A stretch of DNA of 64,000 nucleotides from Streptosporangium brasiliense (GCF_030811595.1 NZ_JAUSRB010000002.1:1178001-1242000); one strand, 5' to 3'. Counted from the stretch's first letter, positions 16,707 through 25,174 are shown. The notes: generated by a model not told the origin, from the sequence alone. Numbers and translations: made by a program.

Positions 16707-17425
16707 TGCACCCTGATTCACCGATCTCGGCCACCTTGGTCTGCTGGGGCAACGCCTGGCTCACCGGGCAGGTCGGCCTCGACGAGGCCGCCGACCGCGT
16801 GGAGCGGCAGGCCGGCCCCCAACTCGTCGCCGGAGACGACGGCGACCTCCCCCTCCGCCGCTTCCTCGCCGACCTGCGCGTCGAGGGCATGAAATCCCTG
16901 CGCCTGGCGCTCCCCGTGGCGGGCGACCCGCTCGGACTCACCGGACCGCCCCCCTTCAACTCCGCGGCCATCGAGGCCGGACAGGCGGCGACAGCCGTGC
17001 TTGCCGGCAGGTGCCTCGGCCTGGTCCCCGTGCGGGACCGCCGCGGGTCATCGTACGCCGGGGTGCGCTGGAGCGTACTGGAGGCCAGCACTAACGCCCC
17101 CGACATCCCCTCCCTGGCCGAGGCCGAACACGCCCTGACCATGGCGATGCGCGCGGCCACCGACGCGCTGCTCGGCGTGGAGGGCCCGGCCCAGGGCCAC
17201 CGGCGGGTCAGCACCGTCGACGACGGCCTGGCCCCCGGCTACCCGGCCCGCGCCCACCGGGTCGCCGCCCTCGCCGCCCGGCTCACCGCGGTGCTCCAGG
17301 TCGCCGACGACCGGGGGCTCACCTCCGGCCAGATCGTCACCCGGAGCGAGGCCCTGCGCGACCTCGACCGCGCCGTACGGCGGGCACGCGTGGCCGCCCA
17401 CCACGCCATCACCGAACTCGTCTAG
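16706..17425 (+). CDS. conserved actinobacterial protein of unknown function
   Basis: A 239-residue soluble, Ala/Arg-rich helical protein (LVCWGNAWLTGQVGLDEAAD near the N terminus, long helices at the C terminus). I recognise no catalytic motif. The GTG at 16706 is chosen because a -10-like TATCGT ends six bases before it and no ribosome site precedes any nearby start. It is divergent from the ABC ATPase gene and convergent with the response regulator. Confidence 0.7.
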   Translation: MHPDSPISATLVCWGNAWLTGQVGLDEAADRVERQAGPQLVAGDDGDLPLRRFLADLRVEGMKSLRLALPVAGDPLGLTGPPPFNSAAIEAGQAATAVLAGRCLGLVPVRDRRGSSYAGVRWSVLEASTNAPDIPSLAEAEHALTMAMRAATDALLGVEGPAQGHRRVSTVDDGLAPGYPARAHRVAALAARLTAVLQVADDRGLTSGQIVTRSEALRDLDRAVRRARVAAHHAITELV

Positions 17426-17457
17426 CTCCCGCTCCGGCGGCTCCCGGGCGGGCGGGA

Positions 17458-18090
17458 TCAGGCCAGGCCGTGCCGTACCGCGTAGAGGGCGGCCTGGGTC
17501 CTGTCCTGCACGCCCAGCTTCATCAGCACGTTGGAGACGTGGGTCTTCACGGTCTTCTCCGCCACCGCCAGCTCCCGGGCGATCTCGCGGTTGGAGCGGC
17601 CCGAGGCGATCAGCGTGAGCACCTCGCGCTCCCGGTCGGTCAGCGGCGCCACGGGCCCGCCGGCCGCCGGCGCGGAGGCGGGGGCGGACAGCATCGCCTC
17701 GGCGGCCTCGGGGGCCAGCAGCACCTGGCCGCCGTGGACCGCGCGGATGGCCTGGACGAGCGCGACGGGGTCGACGTCCTTGTAGAGGAACCCGGACGCG
17801 CCGGCCCGCATCGCCGGGGCGACGTCCTCCCGGTCGCTGACCGAGGTCAGCACCAGCACGCGCGGCGAGAGCCCGCGCTCGCCCAGCCCGACCAGTGTGC
17901 CGAGGCCGTCGAGGACCGGCATCTTCAGGTCGAGCAGCAGCACGTCGGGGGCGAGGGAGGCGACCAGGGCGAGCGCCTCGGTGCCGTCGGCCGCCTCCCC
18001 GACCACCTCGAGGTCGTCCTGCAGGTCCAGGAAGGTGCGCAGGCCCTGCCGGACGACCGGGTGGTCGTCGGCGATCAGCACGCGGATCAC
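17458..18090 (-). CDS. NarL/FixJ family response regulator
   Basis: A 210-residue two-domain regulator: receiver with [12 protein letters not shown] acidic pair, phospho-Asp in [10 protein letters not shown], conserved Thr (VLTSVS) and Lys (FLYKDVD); then a LuxR HTH ([37 protein letters not shown]). The GTG start overlaps the stop of the kinase gene as GTGA, so the two are translationally coupled. It would be phosphorylated by that kinase. Targets cannot be seen. Confidence 0.95.
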   Translation of the reverse strand: MIRVLIADDHPVVRQGLRTFLDLQDDLEVVGEAADGTEALALVASLAPDVLLLDLKMPVLDGLGTLVGLGERGLSPRVLVLTSVSDREDVAPAMRAGASGFLYKDVDPVALVQAIRAVHGGQVLLAPEAAEAMLSAPASAPAAGGPVAPLTDREREVLTLIASGRSNREIARELAVAEKTVKTHVSNVLMKLGVQDRTQAALYAVRHGLA

Positions 18091-19208
18091 ACCGGCACCT
18101 CCATCCGCACCAGGGTCCCTCGACCGGACCCCGACGTCACACGCACGCTCCCGCCCAGGGCCTGCGCCCTGTCCTCCATCGACGCGATGCCCAGCCCCCG
18201 TCCGGCGGCGGCGGCCACGTCGAACCCCGCCCCGTCGTCCCGCACCTCCAGGACCACCCGGCCCGCCTCGCAGCCCAGCCGGACGTCCACGGCGCGCGCC
18301 GCCGCGTGCCGGGAGGCGTTGTGCAGCGCCTCCTGGGCCACCCGCAGCACCGCCACCTCGGTCGCCGGTTCGAGCGGGCACATCGCCATCTCCTCGAAGG
18401 TGAACGACGCCGGGTGCAGCCGGTCCAGCAGGCGCACGTGCTTGCCGAGCGTCTCGGCCAGGCCGTGGCGGTCGAGCTCGGCCGGCCGGAGCTCCACGAT
18501 CACCGCGCGGAGCTCGGACAGCGCCTCCCCCGCCAGCCGTTCGACCCGCTCCAGCTCCCCCAGCGCCCGGTCGGGGTCGCGGGTCACCAGCGAGGCCGCC
18601 GCCTGGGCGGTGAGCCGGAGCGAGAACAGCTTCTGGGTCACCGCGTCGTGCAGCTCCCGGGCCATCCGGGTGCGCTCCTCCACCAGGGCCAGCTCCCGGC
18701 CCCGCTCGTAGAGGCGGGCGTTGGTGAGCGCGATCGCGGCGTGCGCGGCGAACATGGTGAGCAGCCGCTGGTCGGCCTCGGTGAAACCGCCCGGGGTCCG
18801 CTTGTTGGACAGGAAGACGATGCCGAGCACCTGGTCGCCGTCGCGGATCGGTACCCCGAGGAAGTCCTTGAGCACCGGATGGGCCCGCGGCCAGTATTCG
18901 AACCTGGCGTCCCTGCGGATGTCGGGCAGCCGGACCGGCGCGCCCTCCCGCAGCATCGCGCCGAGCATGCCGTGCTGGCGGGGCATCGGCCCGATCGCCT
19001 CCCACTCCTCGTCGGAGATGCCCTCGGCGACGAACTCGGCGAAGGCCCCCTCGTCGTCGGGCACGCCGAGGGCGGCATAGCGGGCGTCCAGCAGCTGCTG
19101 CGCCGAGCGTACGATGACCTGGAGCACCTCCCGGACCGACAGATGCCTGGTCACCGCGAGCACGGCGGAGCTCACCGCGTGCAGGACGGCCTCCTGGTCT
19201 TCGTTCAC
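18087..19208 (-). CDS. GAF-domain sensor histidine kinase (HisKA_3 type)
   Basis: A 373-residue cytosolic kinase: GAF sensor (residues ~20-165; [20 protein letters not shown]), HisKA_3 dimerisation domain with phospho-acceptor His in [17 protein letters not shown], and HATPase ([32 protein letters not shown]). No membrane segments, so the signal is likely internal. GAF domains of this group in actinobacteria often bind haem or small ligands (DevS-like), but no haem ligand can be assigned here. GTG start at 19208; operon with the regulator. Confidence 0.95.
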   Translation of the reverse strand: MNEDQEAVLHAVSSAVLAVTRHLSVREVLQVIVRSAQQLLDARYAALGVPDDEGAFAEFVAEGISDEEWEAIGPMPRQHGMLGAMLREGAPVRLPDIRRDARFEYWPRAHPVLKDFLGVPIRDGDQVLGIVFLSNKRTPGGFTEADQRLLTMFAAHAAIALTNARLYERGRELALVEERTRMARELHDAVTQKLFSLRLTAQAAASLVTRDPDRALGELERVERLAGEALSELRAVIVELRPAELDRHGLAETLGKHVRLLDRLHPASFTFEEMAMCPLEPATEVAVLRVAQEALHNASRHAAARAVDVRLGCEAGRVVLEVRDDGAGFDVAAAAGRGLGIASMEDRAQALGGSVRVTSGSGRGTLVRMEVPV

Positions 19209-19331
19209 GGGAAAACTCTAGGCGCCGCGGTCCGCCGCGGCGTTACGCCATGGGTCTTAGGTCCATCAGCCCATGGGGGGCCGGTCCCGCGGCCGATGTG
19301 GGCGGGCGGTCCGCTCCCTACCGTCGAGGCC

Positions 19332-19997
19332 ATGACGAAGACCGCACTCATCACCGGCGCCTCCCGCGGGCTCGGCCTGGCCCTGGCCCGTTCCCTGGCC
19401 TCCGACGGCTGGCGGCTCATCCTCACCGCGCGGGGCGCGGACGCGCTGAAGCCCGTCGCCGACGAACTCGGCGCCCTCGCCCTCGCCGGGGACGTCGCCG
19501 ACCCGGCCCACCGGGACCGGCTGGCGCACGCCGTACAGGACCACGGCGGGCTGGACCTGCTGGTCAACAACGCCTCCGGGCTGGGCGCGGTCCCGCTGCC
19601 GCCCCTGGCCGGCTACCCGCTCGACGTGCTCGAAGACCTGTTCAGGGCCAACGTGCTGGCCCCGCTGGCGCTGGTCCAGGCGTCCCTGCCCTGGCTCAGG
19701 GAGCGGCGGGGCGCGATCGTCAACATCTCCTCCGACGCGGCGGTGGAGGCGTACGAGGGCTGGGGCGGGTACGGCGCGACCAAGGCCGCCCTGGAGCAGC
19801 TGTCCAAGGTGCTGGCCGTCGAGGAGCAGCGGGTCGCGGTCTGGTGGGTCGACCCGGGCGAGATGAACACGGCGATGCTCGCCGACGCGATCGGCGCCGG
19901 GGACGCGGCCGCGGCCCCGGCGCCGGAGACGGTCGTGCCCACCCTGCGGCGGCTGATCGAGGAGCGTCCGGCGAGCGGCCGGGTGAGCCACTCATGA
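19332..19997 (+). CDS. short-chain dehydrogenase/reductase
   Basis: A 221-residue classical SDR: TGASRGLGLALA nucleotide loop, LVNNASGLG, Ser in VNISSDAAVEAY, and the catalytic pair YGATK. NAD(P)-dependent oxidation or reduction of an unknown substrate. ATG at 19332; TACCGT ends seven bases upstream (19319-19324), so the mRNA may be leaderless. It is divergent from the kinase gene and precedes the QueA-like gene closely, likely co-transcribed. Confidence 0.9.
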   Translation: MTKTALITGASRGLGLALARSLASDGWRLILTARGADALKPVADELGALALAGDVADPAHRDRLAHAVQDHGGLDLLVNNASGLGAVPLPPLAGYPLDVLEDLFRANVLAPLALVQASLPWLRERRGAIVNISSDAAVEAYEGWGGYGATKAALEQLSKVLAVEEQRVAVWWVDPGEMNTAMLADAIGAGDAAAAPAPETVVPTLRRLIEERPASGRVSHS

Positions 19998-20056
19998 GCG
20001 GGCGGCCCGGCGGTCACGGCCGGCGGCCGGCGGGACCGGCGGAGGAGGAGGCGTGA
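19994..20056 (+). CDS. possible 20-codon coupling ORF
   Basis: ATG at 19994 overlaps the SDR stop (ATGA) and the TGA at 20054 overlaps the GTG of the QueA-like gene (GTGA). The peptide (MSGRPGGHGRR..., Gly/Arg/Pro-rich) has no recognisable function, and the GGAGGAGGAG ribosome site for the next gene lies inside it. It may only serve to carry ribosomes across the gap, or it may be chance. Confidence 0.3.
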   Translation: MSGRPGGHGRRPAGPAEEEA

Positions 20057-21174
20057 GCGCGCCCGCGGCCGACGCCATGGCCCCCGACTTCGTGCTCCCG
20101 CACGACCTGGAGGCGCACGAGCCGCCGGAGGCGCGGGGGCTGGCCCGCGACGGGGTGCGGCTCCTGGTCTCCGACGGCGCCACCGGCGAGATCGCCCACC
20201 ACACCTTCACCGAGCTGCCCGGCCTGCTCAGCCCCGGCGACCTGCTGGTGGTCAACAACTCCGCGACACTCCCGGCCGCGGTCCGGCTCGACCGGCTGGC
20301 GGTGCACTTCTCCACCGAGCGCGAGGACGGGACCTGGCTGGTGGAGCTGCGCCGCCGGGTGGAGCGCAGGTCCGGGCCCGGCCGCGCGGGCGCGTCCGCC
20401 GGGCGGGACCCGCGCGGGCGGCGGGGGCCCGCCGGGGACGCGGCCACGGAGGCGGACGCGGCCGGCGAGCCCTACCAGGGAGGCGCGCCCGGAGAGTGGC
20501 TGCCGCTGCCCGGCGGGGCCACGCTGCGCCTGCTGGAGCGGGAGACCCCGCGCCTGTGGCGGGCCCGGCTGGACCGCGAGGTCCCCGCCTACCTGCGCCG
20601 CTACGGCGTGCCGATCCGCTACTCCTACGTGGAGCGGGACTGGCCCCTGGCCGACTACCAGACCGTGTTCGGGGTCCGGCCCGGCAGCGCGGAGATGCCC
20701 AGCGCCGGACGGCCGTTCACCGCGGAGCTGGTGACCGGACTGGTCTCGCGCGGGATCGGCGTCGCGCCGATCACCCTGCACACCGGGGTGGCCTCGCCGG
20801 AGAAGGACGAGCCGCCCTATCCGGAGTGGTTCGAGGTGCCCGGGCCGACCGCGCGGCAGGTCGAGCTCACCCGCCGGTCCGGAGGCCGGGTGATCGCGGT
20901 GGGCACGACCGTGGTGCGGGCCCTGGAGACGGCCGCGTCGGCCGGTGGGCCGCTGCGGGCCGCGCGGGGCTGGACCTCGCACCTGGTGACCCCCTCGTCG
21001 GGGGTGCGGGCGGTGAACGGCCTGATCACCGGCCTGCACGAGCCGCGCTCCAGCCACCTGCTGATGCTGTCGGCGATCGCCGGGGACGGGCTGCTCTCCC
21101 GGAGCTACCGGGAGGCTCTGCGGGAGGGTTATCTCTGGCACGAATTCGGCGATGTCCACCTGATCGTCCGATAG
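20053..21174 (+). CDS. QueA-like S-adenosylmethionine:tRNA ribosyltransferase-isomerase
   Basis: A 373-residue QueA-family protein: LPGLLSPGDLLVVNNSATLPA, VPAYLRRYGVPIRYSYV, DYQTVFGVRPGSAEMPSAGR, PITLHTGV, and the end NGLITGLHEPRSSHLLMLSA. QueA transfers the ribosyl moiety of SAM to preQ1-tRNA in queuosine synthesis. No other que gene is in the window, and actinobacterial copies may be paralogues with another role. About 40 low-complexity residues (Gly/Arg/Ala-rich, around residue 107-150) interrupt the usual fold. GTG start preceded by GGAGGAGGAG. Confidence 0.88.
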   Translation: MSAPAADAMAPDFVLPHDLEAHEPPEARGLARDGVRLLVSDGATGEIAHHTFTELPGLLSPGDLLVVNNSATLPAAVRLDRLAVHFSTEREDGTWLVELRRRVERRSGPGRAGASAGRDPRGRRGPAGDAATEADAAGEPYQGGAPGEWLPLPGGATLRLLERETPRLWRARLDREVPAYLRRYGVPIRYSYVERDWPLADYQTVFGVRPGSAEMPSAGRPFTAELVTGLVSRGIGVAPITLHTGVASPEKDEPPYPEWFEVPGPTARQVELTRRSGGRVIAVGTTVVRALETAASAGGPLRAARGWTSHLVTPSSGVRAVNGLITGLHEPRSSHLLMLSAIAGDGLLSRSYREALREGYLWHEFGDVHLIVR

Positions 21175-21187
21175 CCAGTCAGGCACA

Positions 21188-21257
21188 AGGGGTTTCCAAG
21201 TCGGACGTCCCATGCTGGACCCAGCAGACAACGGGGAACCCCTGATTCCGACTGGAG
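21188..21257 (+). promoter_or_regulatory. pseudoknot-like leader covering a ribosome site
   Basis: Interleaved complementary arms: AGGGGTT (21188-21194) with AACCCCT (21237-21243), and AGTCGGA (21199-21205) with TCCGACT (21247-21253). The order A1-B1-A2-B2 is that of a pseudoknot or of two competing folds. The last arm abuts the GGAG ribosome site (21254-21257) of the next gene, so folding could control its translation. A small hairpin GCTG-N4-CAGC lies between. Whether it folds is not tested. Confidence 0.4.
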
Positions 21258-21263
21258 TAAGAA

Positions 21264-21803
21264 ATGCGCCGGCACCTGACCGCCTCCGCCGTCATCGCCC
21301 TGGCGGGAGGCCTGCTCCTCGCCCCTGGCACCGCGAACGCCGCCCCGGCCGTCCCGGCCGCGCCGGCCGCGGCCCACGTGAACCCACCGCTCTCGCCGCT
21401 GAAGCTGACCGCCTTCTACCCGCGCCGGGCCTACGCGGGCGACACGATCACCTACACGCTCAAGACCAAGAACGTCGGCGAGTGGTCCACCGACATCGCC
21501 TACATCGGAGGCTACGTCCCCAAGCAGGCCCGCAAGGTCCAGATCACCGGCCCCTCCGGCTCCGTCTGCGACGTCGACAGGCGCGAGGTGGGCTGCCTGC
21601 TCGACACCCTGCGGCCGGGCCGGACCGCCACGGTCAAGGTCAAGGTCTGGCTCAGGAGCAGCGCGCGGGGTACCGCGTCGGCCGAGTTCGCCTCGGCGTC
21701 GATCGACGTCCCCGCGGGCGGGCTCGACACCCTGAACATCCACGGCATCGACGTCGGCAGCGACCTGAAGTACGTGCGGGTCAAGACCCGGATCATCCCC
21801 TAG
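21264..21803 (+). CDS. secreted DUF11-like beta-sandwich protein (paralogue 1)
   Basis: A 179-residue exported protein: signal peptide MRRHLTASAVIALAGGLLLA... cut after TANA, then one domain with GDTITYTLKTKNVGEWSTD, typical of DUF11/CARDB-type immunoglobulin-like surface modules. Two Cys (SVCDVDRREVGCLL) could form a disulfide. It is a clear paralogue of the next gene (same length, same AGxTITYxxKxxNxG core, same KVKTRI end). ATG after TGGAGTAAGA. Function unknown; surface or wall location inferred. Confidence 0.8.
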   Translation: MRRHLTASAVIALAGGLLLAPGTANAAPAVPAAPAAAHVNPPLSPLKLTAFYPRRAYAGDTITYTLKTKNVGEWSTDIAYIGGYVPKQARKVQITGPSGSVCDVDRREVGCLLDTLRPGRTATVKVKVWLRSSARGTASAEFASASIDVPAGGLDTLNIHGIDVGSDLKYVRVKTRIIP

Positions 21804-21927
21804 TCAGCGTCCGGACGGCGGACGCGGACGGCCCGTGCGAGGCGGGCGGTCCGTGCGAGGCGGGCGGCCCGGCGCGGGACCCCGGCCGTTCTGTACAGCC
21901 GCCGCCGTCCGGTAGATGCCCCAATAA

Positions 21928-21971
21928 ATCACTTTACATAGATAATTTTTACTTTATCTAATATGTGTGAT
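21928..21971. promoter_or_regulatory. AT-rich 44-bp dyad upstream of paralogue 2
   Basis: Nested inverted repeat ATCAC-N6-TAGATAA-N8-TTATCTA-N6-GTGAT within a ~55-bp block of very low GC, unique in this otherwise GC-rich window. The arms match at 12 of 18 positions. It lies 66 bp before the ATG and is a good candidate for an operator or promoter bound by a dimeric regulator or an AT-preferring protein such as Lsr2. Confidence 0.6.
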
Positions 21972-22037
21972 AAAACGCTGCGGACTTTCACGGGGGCGAC
22001 CGCAGCGCCCTCGCACCCCTCAACTGGGAGACGTTTA

Positions 22038-22595
22038 ATGCGCCACCCGATCCACAAGATCGCCGCTCTGGCCCTGGCCATTCCGCTCGCGGGCACGACC
22101 CTGCTCGCCACGCCGGCCTCGGCCGCTCCCACCAAGGCCCCGGCCGCGGCCGTCCAGAAGGCCGACGACCCCTACTCCTCCTTCGACGTCAAGATCTCGG
22201 CGCCGAGCAAGGCCCGGGCCGGAGCGACGATCACCTACTCGATCAAGGCCACCAACACCGGCCCCTACGAGGCCACCTCCTACTACCTCGGTGGCGTGCT
22301 GCCCAAGGGGTCCAAGGTCGTCCGAGTCGGCGCGCCCAAGGGGACCGAGTGCGACTGGTACGAGGACGGCTTCTGGTGCTGGACCCCCTACGCCCTTGAG
22401 GTGGGCGAGTACGACAGCATCAAGATCATGGTGAAGCTCGGCAAGAAGTCCAAGGGCACCGCCGAGGCCGTCCTCGGCGTCGACACCTACGACGAGCCGA
22501 CCGGCGCGGACAACCTGAGCCGTGACGAGTACGAGCGTATGGGCATCAAGAGCTGGTACTTCGTGAAGAAGGTCAAGACCAGGATCACGCGCTAG
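22038..22595 (+). CDS. secreted DUF11-like beta-sandwich protein (paralogue 2)
   Basis: A 185-residue exported protein: MRHPIHKIAALALAIPLAGT... with cleavage after ASA, then the DUF11-like domain (AGATITYSIKATNTGPYEATS). The Cys pair is in TECDWYEDGFWCW, an unusually aromatic loop absent from paralogue 1. It ends in KVKTRITR. The ATG at 22038 follows GGGAGACGTTTA; a longer frame to 21963 would start inside the AT-rich dyad. A strong hairpin terminator follows. Function unknown. Confidence 0.82.
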   Translation: MRHPIHKIAALALAIPLAGTTLLATPASAAPTKAPAAAVQKADDPYSSFDVKISAPSKARAGATITYSIKATNTGPYEATSYYLGGVLPKGSKVVRVGAPKGTECDWYEDGFWCWTPYALEVGEYDSIKIMVKLGKKSKGTAEAVLGVDTYDEPTGADNLSRDEYERMGIKSWYFVKKVKTRITR

Positions 22596-22610
22596 CCGCA
22601 CGCCGTGAGG

Positions 22611-22637
22611 GCCCCCGTCCTGCCCCAGGACGGGGGC
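22611..22637 (+). terminator. hairpin terminator after paralogue 2
   Basis: Perfect 12-bp stem GCCCCCGTCCTG / CAGGACGGGGGC with a 3-nt loop, 16 bp after the stop codon. No U-run, as is common in actinomycetes. Confidence 0.75.
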
Positions 22638-22780
22638 TCTCCGCTCTCCGGACCCCGCGCGGGCCGCGGGACGGCGGACGCGCGGGGCACGGACCGCAGG
22701 CGTGCGGACAACCTCATATCCGTCCGGGCCCGGCACCGGGCAGGATCTGCCTATGACCACTTCCGGATACCGCACGGTCC

Positions 22781-23461
22781 ATGACTGAGCTCAGGGTCGT
22801 CCTGGCCGAGGACCACTACCTGGTGCGGGAGGGCACCCGCAGGCTCCTGGAGACATCCGGGGAGATCAAGGTGGTGGCGGCCGTGGGCACCGCCGACGAA
22901 CTGCTCGACGCCGCCCGGCGGCTCCGGCCCGACGTGGTGGTCACCGACATCCGGATGCCCGGCTCGGCCGGGCTCGTGCGCGCGGGCATGGAGGGGATCG
23001 ACGCCGCGCACCGGATCCGGGGCGCCTCGCGGGACATCGGGGTCGTGGTGCTCTCCCAGTTCTCCGACGCGATGTTCGCGCTGGACCTGTTCAGGGACGG
23101 CACCGAGGGCCGGGCGTACCTGCTCAAGGACCGGGTCGGGGACATCGACGAGCTGCTCGGCGCGATCCGGTCGGTGGCCGCGGGCGGGTCGGTGATCGAC
23201 CCCAAGGTCGTGGAGGGCCTGCTGGCCAAGCGCGGGGTGCGGGACAACCCACCGCCCGCCGAGCTGACCCCCAGGGAGCTGGACGTGCTGCGGGAGATGG
23301 CGCACGGCCTGTCCAACGGCGGCATCGCCCGCGCCCTGCACCTGTCGGTCTCCGCGATCGAGAAGCACGTCAACTCGATCTTCCTGAAGCTCGCCCTGGA
23401 GAACAGCCCCGACACCCACCGGCGGGTGGCGGCCGTCATCGCCTACCTCGGACCGAGGTGA
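22781..23461 (+). CDS. orphan NarL/LuxR-type response regulator
   Basis: A 226-residue regulator: receiver (LAEDHYLVREGT, VVVTDIRMPGSAG with phospho-Asp, VVLSQFSD, YLLKDRVGD) and C-terminal LuxR HTH (LTPRELDVLREMAHGLSNGG, SVSAIEKHVNSIFLKL). No kinase gene is adjacent, so it is an orphan or is served in trans. The receiver has a short extra loop (GSAGLVRAGMEGID). ATG at 22781; weak ribosome site. Confidence 0.93.
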   Translation: MTELRVVLAEDHYLVREGTRRLLETSGEIKVVAAVGTADELLDAARRLRPDVVVTDIRMPGSAGLVRAGMEGIDAAHRIRGASRDIGVVVLSQFSDAMFALDLFRDGTEGRAYLLKDRVGDIDELLGAIRSVAAGGSVIDPKVVEGLLAKRGVRDNPPPAELTPRELDVLREMAHGLSNGGIARALHLSVSAIEKHVNSIFLKLALENSPDTHRRVAAVIAYLGPR

Positions 23462-23525
23462 CACGCCGGGCCGGATCGGCCCCGGCCCGGCCGGTCCGGA
23501 CAGCGCCCCCGGAGGGCACGCGGGC

Positions 23526-23635
23526 CGGGCTCAGACCGCGACCGGGACACCCCGCACGGCCGGGCTCAGGCCGCGACCGGGACACCGTGCACGGCCGGGC
23601 TCAGGCCGCGACCGGGACACCGTGCACGGCCGGGG
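23526..23635. repeat. 35-bp tandem repeat copying the 3' end of the acyltransferase gene
   Basis: Three units of 35 bp with TCAG landmarks at 23531, 23566 and 23601. The rightmost unit contains the stop codon (23601-23603) and last codons of the minus-strand acyltransferase; the others lie in the intergenic region. Period 35 is not a multiple of three. Confidence 0.9.
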
Positions 23636-24464
23636 CGATCACCACGGAGGCGATCGAGGACTCCGCCGCCCAGGCCAGGGACCTGCGGTCGCGGGCCTGG
23701 ACCGGGGGCAGCAGCGTCACCTCCACGGTCAGCCGCCGGAACGCCGCCACCCGCAGCATCGAGGCGGGCAGGGTGTCGTCGCCGACGTAGGCGGCCACGC
23801 CGGCCGGGAGCCCGTCCGGGCCCAGATACCTGATCGCCACCGGCCGCACCGGGGCCCCGGCGTCCAGCGCCGCCTGGAACACGGCCGGCCGGAAGGCGCC
23901 CATCTCCCGGCCGCACCAGGTGGTGCCCTCCGGGAAGGCGGTCACCGGGTGGCCCTCGCCGAGCGCCGCGGCCACCCGGCCGACCGCCTCCGGCAGCGCC
24001 GACAGCCGGTCCCTGTCGATGAACAGCGCACCCGCCCCCGCCGCCAGCAGGCCGATCAGCGGCCACCTCCGGACCTCGTGCTTGGCCAGCGGGCGCGAGG
24101 GCAGCACGGCGGACATGACGAGCGGATCCAGCCACGAGACGTGGTTGGCCACGATCAGCGGGGCCGCCTCGGAGACGGGGACCACGCGGAGCCCGGCGGC
24201 CGAACCCGCCAGGAAGGTGAAGCCCCGCCGCACCTCGATCCGGACCCCGAGGGCCCGCAGCACCAGCCGGGACCAGAGGCTCGCCAGCCGGACCCGCCCC
24301 GCCGTACCGGACCCGCGGGCGAGGAGCGCCGGCACCACCCCGGCGAGGACCGACAGCGCGACGGCCGCCAGCCGCAGGGCCCGGCGCGGCCGGGACACCC
24401 CCGCGGCCGGTGGCGTGAGGCAGGTGGCGGGCATGCACGGCGCCACCGGCAGCCACGGGTTCAT
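23601..24464 (-). CDS. lysophospholipid/lyso-ornithine-lipid acyltransferase (PlsC/OlsA-like)
   Basis: A 287-residue membrane-bound acyltransferase: N-terminal hydrophobic segment (LAAVALSVLAGVVPALLA), NHxxxxD block NHVSWLDPL, FIDRDR block, and FPEGTT block. This is the PlsC family, adding an acyl chain to a lyso-lipid. Its start overlaps the stop of the GNAT gene (ATGA). OlsB plus OlsA-type enzymes together make ornithine lipids in Streptomyces and Rhizobium, so an OlsA role is likely here; plain phosphatidate synthesis is the alternative. Confidence 0.85.
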   Translation of the reverse strand: MNPWLPVAPCMPATCLTPPAAGVSRPRRALRLAAVALSVLAGVVPALLARGSGTAGRVRLASLWSRLVLRALGVRIEVRRGFTFLAGSAAGLRVVPVSEAAPLIVANHVSWLDPLVMSAVLPSRPLAKHEVRRWPLIGLLAAGAGALFIDRDRLSALPEAVGRVAAALGEGHPVTAFPEGTTWCGREMGAFRPAVFQAALDAGAPVRPVAIRYLGPDGLPAGVAAYVGDDTLPASMLRVAAFRRLTVEVTLLPPVQARDRRSLAWAAESSIASVVIAPAVHGVPVAA

Positions 24465-25174
24465 GCGGGGGCTCCCAGGAAGTGCCGCAGGTAGCGAGGG
24501 TCCAGGTTGGCCATCGACAGCAGGACGAAGAAGTCGGCCGTGCCGAACTCGGGATCGTGGGCGGGCGGCCCGCAGACCCACGCGCCCAGCCGGATGTAGC
24601 TCCGCAGCAGGGCGGGCACCGCGACCCGCCCGGCGGCGCGGCCGCCGCGCCAGGGGCGGTGCGGAGTGACGCGATACTCCGGCGGGGCGAGCGGCAGCCG
24701 GTCCATGACCCCCGCGGCGTCGGCCACCGGCACCGAGCAGCACCCGGCCAGCCAGCCGTACCCTCCGGCGAGCATGTAGCGCGCGATGCCCGCCCACAGC
24801 AGCCCGACCACGGTGCCGCACCGGTGGTCGGCGTGCACGCAGGCCCGGCCCGCCTCGACCAGGTCCGCCCGGATCCCGGACAGCGCGCCGAGGTCGAACT
24901 CGGAGTCGGCGTAGAACCGGTCGGCCCGGCGGGGGGCGAGCAGCCGGTAGGTGCCGACGACCTCACCCGTGCCGCCGTGCCGTACCAGCAGGTGGTCGCA
25001 GTAGGCGTCGAGCGGATCGACGTCCAGGCCGGTGATGGGGGTGTCCAGCCGGGCGCCCATCTCCTCGGCGAAGACCCGGTGGCGCAGGCGCTGGGCCGCA
25101 CGCATCTCGACAGCGGTGGTGGCCAGCCCGACCGTGTAGCGAGCGAGGCGTTGCTCTGCGGGGATGGTCGTCAT
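24461..25174 (-). CDS. OlsB-like GNAT acyltransferase (ornithine-ACP acyltransferase)
   Basis: A 237-residue acyltransferase of the OlsB/hemolysin-like GNAT group: AQRLRHRVFAEEMGA, DHLLVRHGGTGEVVGTYRLL, EAGRACVHADHR and the C-terminal PALLRSYIRLGAWVCG segment. OlsB transfers a 3-hydroxyacyl chain from ACP to the alpha-amino group of ornithine. The PlsC-like gene is coupled behind it. Start at the ATG at 25174, which has no good ribosome site; a longer frame to 25252 exists. Lipid class is inferred from the pair. Confidence 0.82.
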   Translation of the reverse strand: MTTIPAEQRLARYTVGLATTAVEMRAAQRLRHRVFAEEMGARLDTPITGLDVDPLDAYCDHLLVRHGGTGEVVGTYRLLAPRRADRFYADSEFDLGALSGIRADLVEAGRACVHADHRCGTVVGLLWAGIARYMLAGGYGWLAGCCSVPVADAAGVMDRLPLAPPEYRVTPHRPWRGGRAAGRVAVPALLRSYIRLGAWVCGPPAHDPEFGTADFFVLLSMANLDPRYLRHFLGAPA

